A stretch of DNA of 64,000 nucleotides from Pseudoscleropodium purum (lineage: Eukaryota; Streptophyta; Bryopsida; Hypnales; Brachytheciaceae). The position numbers and the translations under genes are program-made. Location of the stretch: assembly GCA_963969395.1 (NCBI GenBank), contig OZ017802.1, positions 5,892,501 through 5,956,500 on the forward strand, in the 5' to 3' direction. Of this stretch, positions 46,493 to 58,219 are shown one piece after another. The notes under the pieces were generated by a model. It was not told the origin of the DNA and made no database searches. It saw nothing but the letters and a program-made list of their open reading frames with translations. Position 1 is the stretch's first letter; every line of letters starts with the position of its first letter.

Positions 46493-47965
46493 TACTGCCT
46501 AAAGCGGTAAGAACAACCCAAAGTTAGTAAGAATGTGAACTGTCAAGGGTGTAAGGCCGGCTGGGTAACTAAAATACTGGTCGTCCATTAGTATCCGAGA
46601 TGAGTAACATGATCCATTCGTCGCAGCTGGCCGGCGTTCTTGATCAACATGCCTGGCTATGAGCCCATTCAAAATGAATGTGATGTGAACTTGATTGACG
46701 TTTGTTTTTGTTGGTGGCTATCTAACTGTCATTCTGCGGACCCTTGCCCGTCATTTTCATCTGAACGTGGAAGAGATAATTATCTGTAAGCAGAACGAGT
46801 CCAGCAATCATAGTTGTCAAAAAGGGACAACCTATGACGGTGCGAATGCGATTGGAAATTATGGAATTAACTTCGTAAGTTTGTGTAACTTAGGAAAAAG
46901 ATACTGTAAACGGAGAGTGACACGCACAGCAATGATAACTACGTACAAACCAATCTAGAATCATTCAGCTTCTTCACGAAGTTGAAAGTTCACTGTATAA
47001 TCTCTGACTTTGGTCATCCCACGTGTTCACATTTTAAGACTCAACAAGGTATTTTTTGTGTATTTGACATAGAAGGTGCATGCTGTAAGGTATACAATTA
47101 TACGAAAAATAAATTGCATTCGTGTTGAGTTGAAACCACTGATTCATGAGACTCCTGATCTGAATTATATTTATTGATTCAATCATTCAATGATTTCTGT
47201 GTTAGCTTTCGAACTCCTACATGAAGATTTTTAGAACTCGAATTCACAATTACTTGCTCAAGTCTTAATAAAATGCAAGTATTCCATCCTTTCAAAAACA
47301 GGATGTTTTCTATTGCAAAAAGTGTGAGAGTTTACTTGTACTCCAAAAGTTTGCAAAGACCTGAATACAGGTGAAAATCATATATCACGTAATTTTTGTT
47401 TGCATCTTTCAGTCTAGGAACAATTTAGTCAATGTAATGAAACACATTCAGCTGCTGTCCAATTTTGGTAATTAGAGTTGCTTTGTGAGCTCTCCTAGCT
47501 TTTGCACGCACCAAGTCCACAAATTCACCATAGCTCAAATACTTACATAAAATAAAAATTATAGATTGCTTATCTTCCGTCTTCGCGTAAGTCCAACGAA
47601 AAATCACATACTGTACTCGAAAAGACCGACGGCGATATTACTGTGAAGTATCTTTTCCTTAGCAGGGTTCATATACAGCACCTCCTTAGTTCTGTTTGGA
47701 GCTGTGACAGGATTTGAGAGCCTTCGGAACCGAAACCGGGATTCCAACGCATGCTTTGTGAATACGAGACCGATCCTTGCATTCCGATCTCTTGCTGCTG
47801 AAGGTTTTTATTTGTCACTTCTCTTAGACCACAAAACTTTGGCGAGAGCTGACCTCGCTATTTTGTACTTAAGGGAAAAGAACTTGATGTAGTACGGATT
47901 TTGGTGCTTGCTCAGTCTTTCAAAGGAATTGCATGCTTCGGGTAGCTTCAAGTGTCTGACTTTGT
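46493..47965 (+). repeat. FPF1-unit upstream region, copy 5, first part
   Basis: Collinear with 29,588-30,440 and 40,955-43,175. It breaks off after ...gtgtctgactttg and resumes at about 50,325, so the intervening 2.36 kb is an insertion. Confidence 0.75.
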
Positions 47966-47986
47966 GGTAATAAAAGCTTAAGTTAA

Positions 47987-48790
47987 CCCTTTGGAATTGA
48001 CCCGGGGTGTGGAAAGCCAGAGTTTAGTAGCCTCTTACAATGTACAAATGGGAGTGTTCTTGACCTGGCGCCGGATTCGGGAGTTTATCCTGTTCAGTCC
48101 GTGGATGACGCCAAGAAAACTCTCACGCTGAAGGATACATCAATGACAGCGTGTAGTGGAGGGATTGTGCACGGGAGAAACTTCACTGGCAGCCCAGGAA
48201 GCCGACTGTTTCTCTCGAGAAACGCACAGCTCTTGTTGCTGAATTGCGTCGAACATGCGACACTTGTGAAGTCTATGGAATTCAACTCTAATGCTTCGGC
48301 ATCCGTTTGCAGCGCGTTCAAGACGTGTGCGGATTATGGCATTTCGGATCCTGTCAAACTCGTCACTGAATGCTGTCAACTGACGCAGAAATCCAACAGC
48401 TCCGTCGATCTTTCTCTCCTAACGTAAAATGATTCGGACCCGGCATGTTCTTAATGAAATAATCTTTGGGATGGCGATTTCCCATCTCCTTCTGTAAATT
48501 TCCAGTGCAATCATGCTTTTGGTACCCTTCATTGACGGTGCTTTTGAAACATGGGTGCAGATGTGCTGGATACTCAAGTGTGCTTAACTACAATCCGCAA
48601 GTTCACATCAGCAAGTTTATTTTCTTCATTGAGCTCGCCTGGAACGAAACGATCGTGGGAAGTCAGACTTGTGCTCGATGCACTCGTGAACAGCTCAGGG
48701 GCGTGCGGATACAACAGCACGAACGGGTTCTCGTGCCTTTGCGAAAGCTCCAATACAACCTCCATATGCCCTCCAGAAATGAAACTCTAA
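47987..48790 (+). pseudogene. WAK/LRK10L-type receptor ectodomain fragment (GUB_WAK_bind)
   Basis: Opens in mid-domain with PFGIDPGCGKPEF, the hallmark of the galacturonan-binding domain of wall-associated and LRK10-like receptor kinases, preceded directly by a stop, so the 5' end is missing. It continues through YPVQSVDDAKKTLTL, ACSGG and FLSRNAQLLLLNC to TAA near 48,427. Downstream, after a possible intron (gtaaaatg ... tttccag at about 48,424-48,505), comes the C-terminal WAK-associated module: LAWNETIVGSQTCARC in one frame, then, one base out of frame, SSGACGYNSTNGFSCLCESS. No membrane span or kinase domain follows. A partial, frameshifted gene copy carried by the insertion. Confidence 0.75.
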
Positions 48791-49419
48791 GTTACATTTG
48801 CTGAAGTCTTGAAAGTTCTCAATTATAAGCAATCAACTGACTACAGGATTTCTTGTTGTCTTGTGAAGCCTCGTCCGACGCAACAAATAGGAGGCGGGCT
48901 ATCATCGGAGGTATGGATGCCTTCCTTAGACGCTAAAGTTTATGTTTTTCAATGCAATGAAGAAGAGCATCAGTCTACAGTATACTTAAGGTATGTCCGC
49001 ACCTGGACTTTGGTAACAACGACTTAAAATTGTAACAGCTCTGACAAAAGCAGTAAGGTGCAAGCATTTGGTCAGAGGCGGTTTGGCATTGGTTTGGTTA
49101 AGTTACAGTAATATGAAGTTATCAACCGTTCAGACCTGGGCCATAATATTCAACTGTCCTCACAAGACCTGTCTTTCCCTCTCAAGAGTAATACACTCAT
49201 CCACAGATCATGAAGAACAAAAAGTGAACTTTAACAACAATGTCATTTGACCATCTCCCATCAAGAAAATTTTTTCTCGGCAATCCAAACGGAAACTTCA
49301 ATGGAATCTGAAAGAGTGGATTGTGGAGACATCATTTTTATGATGAAACCCTTCGTTCATTACAAATCCTCAAAGGTCATGGGATAATTTGAAGATGAGA
49401 ACTTGATCACTCATTGTCA

Positions 49420-49805
49420 AGACCTAAGAATTATGTTTGAAGTAGAATTTCAGACCTCATTTAGACATAGTAAAAAAAACAATTTCAAAAAATTTTGAAT
49501 AAAGAAAAGTTGTTAAATTAAGTTAAAATTCATCTCCAAAAATCCATTTGATATTTCAAGTCTTCAACCAAAAATTATAAACAAAAGTTGAAGAAAGTGT
49601 TTGAAAATGTCAAAGAAAATATCCCTTCCAACACTTCTTTGAAATTTGTTCATAACATTTGTTTGAAGACTTGAAATATCAAAAAGAAATTGGAGATGAA
49701 TTTTAACTTGATTTAACAGTTTCTTTTTGTTCAAATTTTTTGATAGAAGTCATTTTAATATGTCCAAATGAGGTTTGAAATTCTACTTCAAACTCAATTC
49801 TTACT
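49420..49805. repeat. Foldback with arms of about 140 bp
   Basis: Left arm 49,425-49,570 and right arm 49,655-49,800 are diverged reverse complements (tgaagtagaattt...acctcat at both ends, and ttgatatttcaagtcttcaa at the inner side). The left arm plus flank also occurs once at 33,300-33,620 without the right arm. Confidence 0.75.
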
Positions 49806-50325
49806 TTTAAGTTAACTATGAGTAGTTGAGCTCTTACAATTTGAGTTCATATATCCCACATTGTTTCTTCTACTTCCTACCACCCCATATGTATATAAAA
49901 AAATTGTCTTCTCCTTCCCACATTAAATATGAACGGCTTTTGAAGCCACGGAGGTGGGTCATACTATTTTATGTGAGAGAGTTCTGTAAAGGCCCAGATC
50001 GCCTTGCATTATGAAAGAGCGTTTTTAGTGCACAGGAATCAACAACATTGGAAGATTTTAATTTTTCTAACAACAACCTGCAATGTCAGAGAGCAAGGAA
50101 TTGTTAGGAAGTTCCCTCTTGTTAACAATGCTTGTAAACCTCGTCAGCTCTGCAGCCACATAAGTTTGGTGGATACAAACGAACGATGGTCTAAACATGT
50201 CAAAGAAAAGTAGTGTAACATCATTGCAAAGAACGCTGGCTCAACCCAGGTGTGGACATACCTTTCGGGTTTTCAAGAGTTGATAAATACATTATCTGCT
50301 CAATGGCACTGGACCAGGTGTGGAT

Positions 50326-51757
50326 TCGTTCTTTGGACAAATATTTCATTGCTCTCGATATCATATTTGCCAGCTGTGTCGTAGTCTTTCTTTATTTTCT
50401 AATATATTCAAGCAGAACCTAATCATTTGTTTCTTCAGTTTGTTTATCATTTTGTGCATGCTAAAAGCTTCTTATTAAAGGGTCTAACGAGTTACAGAAA
50501 GCCAGTTTAGACCTATTATAAGTAATGCTATGCCTAATTCTTTCTAGAGGTTTTGCTTCCAGTTTTTGAGCTGACACACATGAACACTAAACACTTAGCC
50601 ACTTTCTTTTACTTCGTACAATTTCTGTTCCGCTAAATCAAGAGTGCAGGTTGATGTCACTTGTAAGAGCCGACCTCATTCTCGCTATTTCAAGTCTAGA
50701 CATTAAGCGAGTATACAATCCAATCTTCATCTTAACTGAGCCGAAACCTGCTCGCTTGGAAGCCATTATTTTAGCATCTGGCTAAAAGTAAGCGCTTTTC
50801 ATTTATAGACACACACGAACTTAGAAATCTTGTGAACTGAGTGTTGTGCAGTTGAGGTATTTGTTGTTGTGTATTTTGAGGTACACATGAACACTGTGGG
50901 GCCACTTTCTTTTGCTATATACAATTGTTACTTCGCTTGACCGAGCATGCAGGATGATGTTGATTACAAGAGCCGACCTAATAGAAACTCGCCGTTTCGG
51001 GTCTGGAGATGATTAAGCTAGTTTACAAATTCAATCTTCATCTTCATTTTGAAACCTGCTTTCTTCAAAGCAACTGTTAGCATCTGGATGCAAGCAAGTG
51101 CTTTTCATGAAAGATACACACGAACTTAGAAATCTTGTGAAAGTGTTGTGGACTTGAGGAATCTGGTGAAGTTCCTGTGGAAGTTCAATTTCGAGTTCAT
51201 TTCTTAGACCTGAATAATTATCATGCAAGCAGCCAAGCTACGGTTGAACTCCGACCCTTTCTGGATGAATGCATCCCAAGAGTCCATAGATGTGCAAGAT
51301 GCTTTTGTCAAGTTTGGAAGATCTGAAAAAACTTCACGGATCGGAGGTTTAGGTGTAGTTTCATCAAGTGTAGGTCACCTCGAATTTGTACTATGCTTCA
51401 ACAACCTATTCCAGATATCTTTGAATAATTGTAAACCATACATTCCATTAAGAGTCCTGGAATGTATCGCCCTTCTTTCATTCCTGTAAGAGTCCTTCAC
51501 ATTAATTCTGCCATTCAATTTCGATCGTTCTTTCTAAGGCCGGATCAAGCATGTGGTCGTCGTCTCCACCTCGTACAAGACTAATCCGCACAAACTACTT
51601 CTTTGCACTTTCATAACATTACTGTACTTTCCTGTAAACATCAATGATTAATGGTCTTCCGAAATGTACACGCATTAGCGTTGTGTTGGATACGAATTTC
51701 GGTTGACCCCGGGCGACATGTACTCCACTTCAATACCCGCTCCGAGGATTTCACACA
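50326..51757 (+). repeat. FPF1-unit upstream region, copy 5, second part
   Basis: Resumes where 47,965 stopped (attcgttctttgg) and runs to the leader. It contains an internal partial duplication: the stretch around 50,880-51,170 repeats 50,580-50,860 (gatgattaagc, cacacgaacttagaaat). Confidence 0.65.
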
Positions 51758-52065
51758 ATGTCTGGGGTGTGATCTTTTGATTCCGAAGACGTTTGCCACC
51801 TAGACGAGAATCCTATGCATGGAGGAAACGTCGATTTGGGGTCAGCATTCAGCAATGGTCACAAGATGCTCGTGCACAAAGCCACAAACACGACCACGAC
51901 AAACTATCAGGAGCTAACCAGCACCATTCGCATGGCTGGTACCAGTACGTAACGCCCACAAGGAGGAGGAGATGCGGCAATACCACCGGGGTGCCCACTC
52001 GTCGATCACTAGTCGATCTCATCAACTTGCCTGCATGTTTCTCCGACCTCCGCACGACTGCGTGA
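51758..52065 (+). pseudogene. FPF1-like pseudogene, early stop and frameshifts
   Basis: ATG 51,758, then TGA as the fifth codon where intact copies have Trp. Several indels follow. Recognisable pieces include VHKATNT, EEMRQYHRG and LPACFSDLRTT. Confidence 0.75.
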
Positions 52066-52084
52066 CATGTATTGCCCGCTTCAA

Positions 52085-52341
52085 GTGCCGGAGTTTAACA
52101 TTGATGGCCGGGGAATGGACGTTCCCTCCATCGGATTTTCGACTAGAATGAAAACGCCTTACGATCATACCCATACATGGCGTGAAATCCTCGGAGCCAG
52201 TTTTTGTCTCCAGAGGGTCAAGTAACCTTAATTTGAATCCAACAAATGCTAATCCTGATGCATGTACATTTCATAAAAATCTTAATCAATGATGTGTGCA
52301 GATAAGTACAGTACAACACTGCTATGAAAGTGTAGAGAAAC
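52085..52341 (-). pseudogene. Inverted FPF1 5' fragment with leader
   Basis: Minus-strand ATG at 52,175-52,177 with degenerate N-terminal codons below it, and the conserved leader running up to 52,341. Meets the plus-oriented pseudogene at about 52,070. Confidence 0.65.
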
Positions 52342-53562
52342 GTCATGGTACATTTCGCTGCTAAGTGGATTGCTAGGTTGTCGTGGTGGTTTTTCTTCAC
52401 AGCAACCTCATGCTTGTAACCCAGACTCTCAGCCTCGAAAAAAGCATCCACAACGTTTTGAAGACCCCTTGCTACTGTATAATGGAGTCCTGTATTGCCG
52501 AACCGATCTCGCATTCCGAGAAACTGGAGGATGCTTCTGACTTTCTGAGAATCTGGGATATTCGATTTCGTCCACTTGATCATCTTGCGTGTTGTTTGAT
52601 CACTGGTCTCTTTTGAGCTAGCGATGCAAGCAACGTGGAGAGAGGTTTGCTTGTTGTAATTCACGGCCGCTTCATTGACTCGTGGATCGTCCAGGAGAAT
52701 TTCTACAGAGGCTACAGATAAAGCTCTCGCAGCAGAGTGCAGTGGACGTTCTCCTTTGCTATTCCCCTTGTTAGAATCCATATTAGGTCGTTTCAGAATC
52801 AGTCTGAAAGAGCCCGTGCGGTTTTCTTCAGCGTGCATTGACACTGCCAATTAAGTGCAGGAAGGTATTCCTTTCTTCATCGCCGAGTTCAGACAAGTTC
52901 ACTTGGGTTTCTGGCTGCTCCAGAAACACGGGCATGACTTCGAGAGGTTTCTTGTTGAACTCCATGGCACGTGCGATGGCGATGTGTCCATCCATTCGGA
53001 ACCACTCAGTCCATGCGTGTCAAGAGCTCTTGAATTTGGGACGCCGAGCACAAGTAAGAGTAAGCTTCCGGGGTTGCACCCAGGAGGTATTAGTATTGAC
53101 GCCATCGATCAGCTCGGGGGTGGCAAGGAAACTCCTGATTACGCACAGGAGACATGCAAATTATATGATATGGTTTATTGCATTCAAGAATCTCATTCAA
53201 ACTCTAAGCAACTAGAGCTCCAAGTTCTAAGAAATTGAATTGATACTTGAAAATATGGGACAAGTTCTGGTTGCATACATTCAGTAGATTTGCGTAAATA
53301 AATTTGACAATCATTTGAAAAACAGTTAGACCTCAACCATGAAACCGTGCCTTTCAAGCGTCAATCTAGCACTCGAGCAATGAACAGCATCTGTTTCCGA
53401 CATGCGCTTGAAATCTCAGATCTTTAGAAATATTCGGCTATGAGGTTTGCAATTGTATCAGGTAAAGAAGTACTAAAACCCACTTGAACTTGCTATAGTT
53501 CAGCTCTTTGACCGCGCTGAAATTTACCAAATGAACGAGAATTCAAAACTACAACACTCGTA
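52342..53562. other. 1.2-kb insertion into an inverted FPF1 unit
   Basis: The inverted unit stops in the segment gagaaac and resumes at aatagtttgtgcag (53,563). CGT is present at both edges. The insertion carries an ankyrin-protein fragment (52,353-53,147) and about 400 bp of unassigned DNA. Confidence 0.65.
52353..53147 (-). pseudogene. Ankyrin-repeat protein fragment
   Basis: The minus strand encodes ankyrin-type repeats: ERPLHSAARALSVASVEILL, KQTSLHVACIASS, FGNTGLHYTVARGL and NLAIHLAAK, ending exactly at 52,353, where coding sequence stops against the insertion edge. Upstream, in another frame, lie HAWTEWFRMDGHIAIARAM and VNLSELGDEERNTFLHLIG, separated by a one-base frameshift near 52,845. 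A TGA (about 53,020) splits off a further piece with FLATPELIDGVNTNTSW. Truncated at both ends. The parent would be a multi-repeat plant ankyrin protein; no other domain is visible. Confidence 0.75.
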
Positions 53563-54483
53563 ATAGTTTGTGCAGATTAGTCTTGTGGTGGAGTCGACGA
53601 CCTCATGCATGATCCGGCCTTGTTAAGATTGATCGAAATTGCTTGGCACAATATAAAAGGGGGTTTACCAGACGGAAAGCACTCAGAAATGGAATGTATA
53701 CTTCATAATTGTTCACAGATTTCTCAAGTAGTTAGTTGAAACGTAAAAAATTCAAGGGGACCTACATCGATCCGTGAAGTTTGTTCAGATAATCCTTGAT
53801 ATAAGCATCTCGCGCGTTTATGGACCCTTAGATGCATTCATTAAGGATCGGAGTTCAACCGTGGCTTACACCGCTTTCCTGAAAATTATTCAAGTGTAAG
53901 AAATCATCTCCAAATGGAACTTCCACAAGAACTTCAACAAATCCCTTAAGTCCACAACACTCAATTCACAAGATTTTTAAGTTAATCCGTGTCTATAAAT
54001 GAAAAGCACTTGCTTGTAGCCAGATACTAACAATCACTTACAAGCGAGCAGGGATAGGTTTCAAAGTTAAGATGAAGATTAAATTTGTATATTAGCTTAA
54101 TCATCTCTAGACCTAAAACACCGAGTAACTATGAGATCGACTCTTATATGTAACATCATTTTGCACTGTCGATCAAGATTGCGCAACGCAAAATATAGTA
54201 GCCCTACACTGTGCATGTGTATCAGCTCAGAAATGGGACGCAAAATTAAATCTCTAGAAATAGTTTAACTAGCATTCAACTTACACTAGAGACTGGCTTT
54301 CTGTAGCCAGCTGCTGTGATAAGAAGCAGATAGCATGCATGAAATGATCAACAAGTAGAAGAAATGGGGAATTGCTTCTGCATGAATTACAATATGAATT
54401 AAAAAAGACGACAAAGATAGCAAATGATCTCTTACTAGAAGAATGAAATATTTGACCAAAGAGCTAATGCCAAACTCCGACAC
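53563..54483 (-). repeat. FPF1-unit upstream region, inverted copy
   Basis: Reverse complement of the unit, collinear with 2945-4000 and 44,640-45,000. Confidence 0.65.
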
Positions 54484-54590
54484 TTACATGTCAGTCGTGT
54501 AGAGATCGGAGAAATGTGCAGGCAAGGGGATGAGGTCGACGGAGTGGGCACCGCGGTGGTATTGCCGCATCTCTTCGTTGTAGACATTTG
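54484..54590 (-). pseudogene. Inverted FPF1 3'-half fragment
   Basis: The minus strand reads YNEEMRQYHRGAHSVDLIPL and on to FSDLYTT. It abuts the leader of the next plus-oriented copy, the same junction type as at 45,010-45,115. Confidence 0.7.
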
Positions 54591-54641
54591 TTAGATACGA
54601 ATTCTCCCGGGTGACAATCCCAGCTCCAAGGATTTCACGCC

Positions 54642-54975
54642 ATGTCTGGGATGTGGTATATTTATTCCAATGGTGTTTGCTCCCTCGACGAAAATCCGAT
54701 GGAGGATATGTCGATTCTCGGGTCAGCAATGACAAGGTGCTTGTGCACAAAGCTACCGGCCAACACCACCATGACAAGCTAATTATGAGAAGCTCAACAG
54801 CAAGCTCCATTCACATGGCTGGTACCGATACGCCCTCAACGAGGATCGAGATGCGGCAGTACCACCTCAGGATGCCCACTCCCTCGACGTCATCCCCTTG
54901 CCTGCATTTTTCTCCGACCTCCACATGACTGACATGTAAGATGTGGTGGTGAAGACTCCGTCGGCTTTTGAGGTC
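54642..54975 (+). pseudogene. FPF1-like pseudogene
   Basis: ATG 54,642, reads MSGMWYIYSNGVCSLDENPM, then loses frame through a small deletion in the GHKVLVHKA region (near 54,735). Later pieces match the HGWYRYA, FSDLHMT and VVVKTPSAFEV stretches in shifting frames. Confidence 0.8.
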
Positions 54976-55026
54976 ATGCTAGGATTGTTGCATAAATTAG
55001 CTCTCGAGCTCGTGAATTGATTCGAT

Positions 55027-55285
55027 TCGAAGAAAATGGGGCATAAGGTGCTCGTGTACAAAGCCAGCAACACCACCATGACAAGCTCATTATGAAGAGC
55101 TCACCAGAAAAAACGAGGATCGAGATGAGCATGCGGCAGTACCACAGCGGGGTGCCCACTGCGTCGATCTCATCATTCCCCTTGCCTGCATTTTTCTCCG
55201 ACCTCCGCACGACTGACATGTACGATGTGGTGGTGAAGACTCGGTCGGCTTTCGAGGTCAAGGATGTTGCACAAATTAGCTCTTT
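55027..55285 (+). pseudogene. FPF1-like pseudogene, 5'-truncated
   Basis: Lacks the first third. Begins at GHKVLVYKASNTTMTS, then out of frame to MRQYHSG, FSDLRTTDMYDVVVKTRSAF and EVKDVAQ. Lies in tandem 50 bp after the previous pseudogene, which suggests unequal exchange. Confidence 0.75.
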
Positions 55286-55640
55286 TAGCTCGTGACTTGC
55301 AATTGATTCGAACGGCGTCGTCTACGATTTTTGATCAAGGAAGTGATCGAGCCCAAGCTAATTTTAAGAGGTTCAATTCAGCGGTTGCATCATGTGTGTT
55401 AGAATTGGCATTTCCAATCTTGACCTCCGGTTCAGGGATTTAAGAACGCCTCCATTTCCTTCAATTGATCCTCCCGGGGAATTTGTATGTAAAATTCCTC
55501 TGTCTCCTACTTCAATTCCCCGAATGCCCAACTTCGGTCCCTCGGAGCGACTCGTCTAAATGAATAGTACGTTCTGTTCGGGAACACCTTCGATAAATAG
55601 AAGATCAGTAACCTTAACTGAACTTAATCAGGGTTAAATC
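55286..55640 (+). repeat. FPF1-unit 3' flank, copy
   Basis: Collinear with 45,537-45,880; leads into the dispersed block repeat. Confidence 0.65.
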
Positions 55641-56964
55641 ATTTTACATCCAATTGGAAACCACAAGTGCTACTTTTAACCTGTAATCATGTAAGCAACC
55701 ATTTCTTGGTCACTGTTCAACTTTGGGCAACATTTTAAGGTAGAAATTTTATTTTTTTTAATTATTTTTTTAAAGATTGGGTTGTCTTTCAATATTTATA
55801 TTCAACACTAAGATCACTGCAATCAAACAAAAAATTATAAAAGAACTAGCATAAAGTATTTTGAATTTGTTTAGTGCTGGAAAACTTCTTAATTCTTTAG
55901 GGAAACTATTGGACATGTATTCTCATTACCAAATCTTATGCATTTTTTCACACAGCCATAGAAATCACAATTTTGACCAATCAAAAAAACTTCAAAATGC
56001 TAAAAAGAAATTTTTTTATTTATGGTGAATTTTATAAGTCATATCTTCAAAATTCATTTCAATAGAATCTAAATATAGTTTATAATTTCAACAATACAAA
56101 TACTTTCTACTTTTCATGCTTCACATTATCTTTCGTGATGCAAAGTTGAAAACTTCAAAAAAGTTATGGAACTTATATATTATAACACATTTGTATTTTG
56201 CCCAAAATCCTAGGGCTTTTAGAAGTTAAACATGATTGTAAGTAAAAATTTAGTTTATTGAAGTGAATTTGCATCTAGGTGGGAAGACAATAACAAGTGT
56301 ATGCATGTCATGTCATGATGTTATTGATATAGTAACTTACAAGTCCCTCCGTTTGGCACTTTTATTGTCACAAGGCACAATGAGGGTGGGAAGAAGAAGA
56401 GTATTGAGAGACATTGCCCCCTTCTTCACAATGTCTTTGAGAGAGCCATAGATGTTCAAGATTAATGGAAAAGACTTAGTTTGCAAAAATGGCAAATTTT
56501 GTTAAAACGGCAATATTTCATTAATTTGGTGGATTTAGCAATTTAGATCGCACAGTTTGAAGTGTTTTTTCTATACTAGAATCTATATTAGTTCTAGATT
56601 TTTGAAATCTACATGTCTCCTAGATATCTTAAATCTATACCTATTCTAGATTTTTCAGACCGCTTGGTCTAATATCTATATTTGTCTTAGATTTCTAAAA
56701 TCTAAAATTGATCTAGATGTTAGCAATGTACACTTGTTCTAGATGTCAAGATGTGAAAATGGCATTTGGAATATTGTCAATTTAACAAAATTTCCTATAA
56801 AAGAAGGTTCTAAACTAACTACACCTTTTGTTCAAGTATAATAACCTATAGAGGCTTTGTCTACAATCTGTACTCATATTGGCTTAAACCTAGGATATTT
56901 TTCTTAGTGAGAATAATATAAACCATAAAATGTCAATAGCAAATTTACAATAAATCTTTCATAC
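55641..56964 (+). repeat. Dispersed block repeat, copy e, with filler
   Basis: 56,230-56,480 and 56,810-56,964 match 7724-8160 in order (landmarks: gagagacattgcccc, gttcaagattaa, ccttttgttcaagta, gatatttttctta). The stretch 56,480-56,810 is an insertion absent from 7990-8010. No gene. Confidence 0.5.
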
Positions 56965-57193
56965 AACATGAGGACACTCTGGACATTATACGTAAAGACT
57001 TTGCCATATGAAAATAGAGTTGTGATGGTATCAAAAATGAAGTCGTTAAATGATATAAATATAAGGCTCGATTGACTATCGATGCACTATGGATGCACCG
57101 ATGCTCGAGTCAAAAATAATAACTACATTTGAAGAACAATGGCATTTGTTAGGGACTATTAAAAGTTTCTAGAACATATGCTACAATTGAAGG

Positions 57194-57872
57194 GTGTTTC
57201 AAGTTATGAGAGCATGTGCTACAAGGACTTGGTACAACCTATACGACTATATCTTATGCAAGTCAGGGATGAAGCTACCATTTGTTGGGAAGCTGATGAG
57301 GTTATTTGAGGATGAAGCCAATGTTAGAAAAGTGCACATTAGATGGGTTTTTTGTCCATACAAACTTCAGGCAAATGTAATTAAAGATTTATTGAAAGAC
57401 ATCCACAACTCAAATGAGCTTTTCATTGCACTTGGGAATGTAAAGGGTGTAGAGAATGAAAACATTATCGAAGTGATTCAAGGAAAGGTAGTGGTGTTAT
57501 GTACAATGAAGTTTGGAGGCAATATTTTGCCATCACATGTGCACATTGGTGTAGCTAATCATGTCTTCAATAGAGCATATGATGTGGTCAACCAAAAAGT
57601 AGTGAAAATGATGTACACCCATAACAATCATCTTGGTAAGGTTACAACTCTTTGCTATAGATAGAAGTAAATACACATAGATAGAATTGATTGTACTTAT
57701 ATATCATTAAGTTTGTCAATAGTGCCAATATGTATATATGTCTTAGGAGTATTTACTTTTGTATTGTTTTAAACTATGATGTTTTTTTAATTGTGGAGCA
57801 CAAAAGTTTACAAAAATGTTAGAGTAGAAAGAATTTATTGCATTTATATAAGATTAAGTTTGTCAATAGTAC

Positions 57873-57945
<73 letters not shown>

Positions 57946-58219
57946 TTAAACTCTTAGGAGTATTTTCCTTTTGTATTGTTCTAAACTGTGATGTTTTAAT
58001 TGTGTAGCACAAAAGTTTGCAAACAAGTCAAAGTAGATGTCAATGGTTGAAAATGTCGAAAATAAAGAATTGAAGTCATCAAATTTAGAAGATAATAAAC
58101 CATCAACATCAATGACAAATTTTGTTGTTGTAGCAAAAATGCGTCAATTATCAAGAACATCATCAATGGATTTTAATGATTCTCAAGGTAAGAAGATGAA
58201 GAGGAAAGAACAAATGTAA
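57194..58219 (+). pseudogene. BAH-domain gene fragment B (ASI1/SG1-like)
   Basis: Exon 1 (to 57,637) is the counterpart of 34,250-34,670: WYNLYDYILCKSGMKLPF, KVHIRWVF, NELFIALGNVKGVENENI, HVFNRAYDVVNQKVVKMMY. A further upstream piece (TFEEQWHLL at about 57,126) is separated by stops. Donor GTAAGG follows exon 1 and acceptor AG is at 58,006-58,007. The spliced frame reads AQKFANKSK, then TAG at 58,034-58,036, then MSMVENVENKELKSS to 58,219. Block A has CGG-based sense codons where this TAG sits, so each block has its own lesion. Both are pseudogenes or fragments. BAH domains bind histone tails; the specific relationship to ASI1 is inferred from the NELF.A.G.GV.N.N motif. Confidence 0.6.
57877..57942. 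repeat. (AT)33 microsatellite
   Basis: 66 bp of pure AT repeat inside the tandem intron repeat of block B. The matching position in block A has only a short tatatg, so the expansion happened after the duplication. Confidence 0.95.

Larger units (their letters stand above)
47966..50325. other. 2.36-kb insertion into an FPF1 unit
   Basis: Bounded by the two halves of one FPF1 upstream unit; GTGG occurs at both edges and may be a target duplication. Contents: a receptor ectodomain fragment right at the left end (47,987-48,790), unidentified GC-richer DNA (48,800-49,250), a foldback (49,420-49,805) and unassigned DNA. No terminal repeats typical of a known transposon were seen. Confidence 0.65.

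Noticed and set aside
52838..53238. Two plus-strand ORFs of about 125 codons
   Set aside because: They are antisense to the ankyrin fragment, whose repeat motifs are clear on the minus strand.
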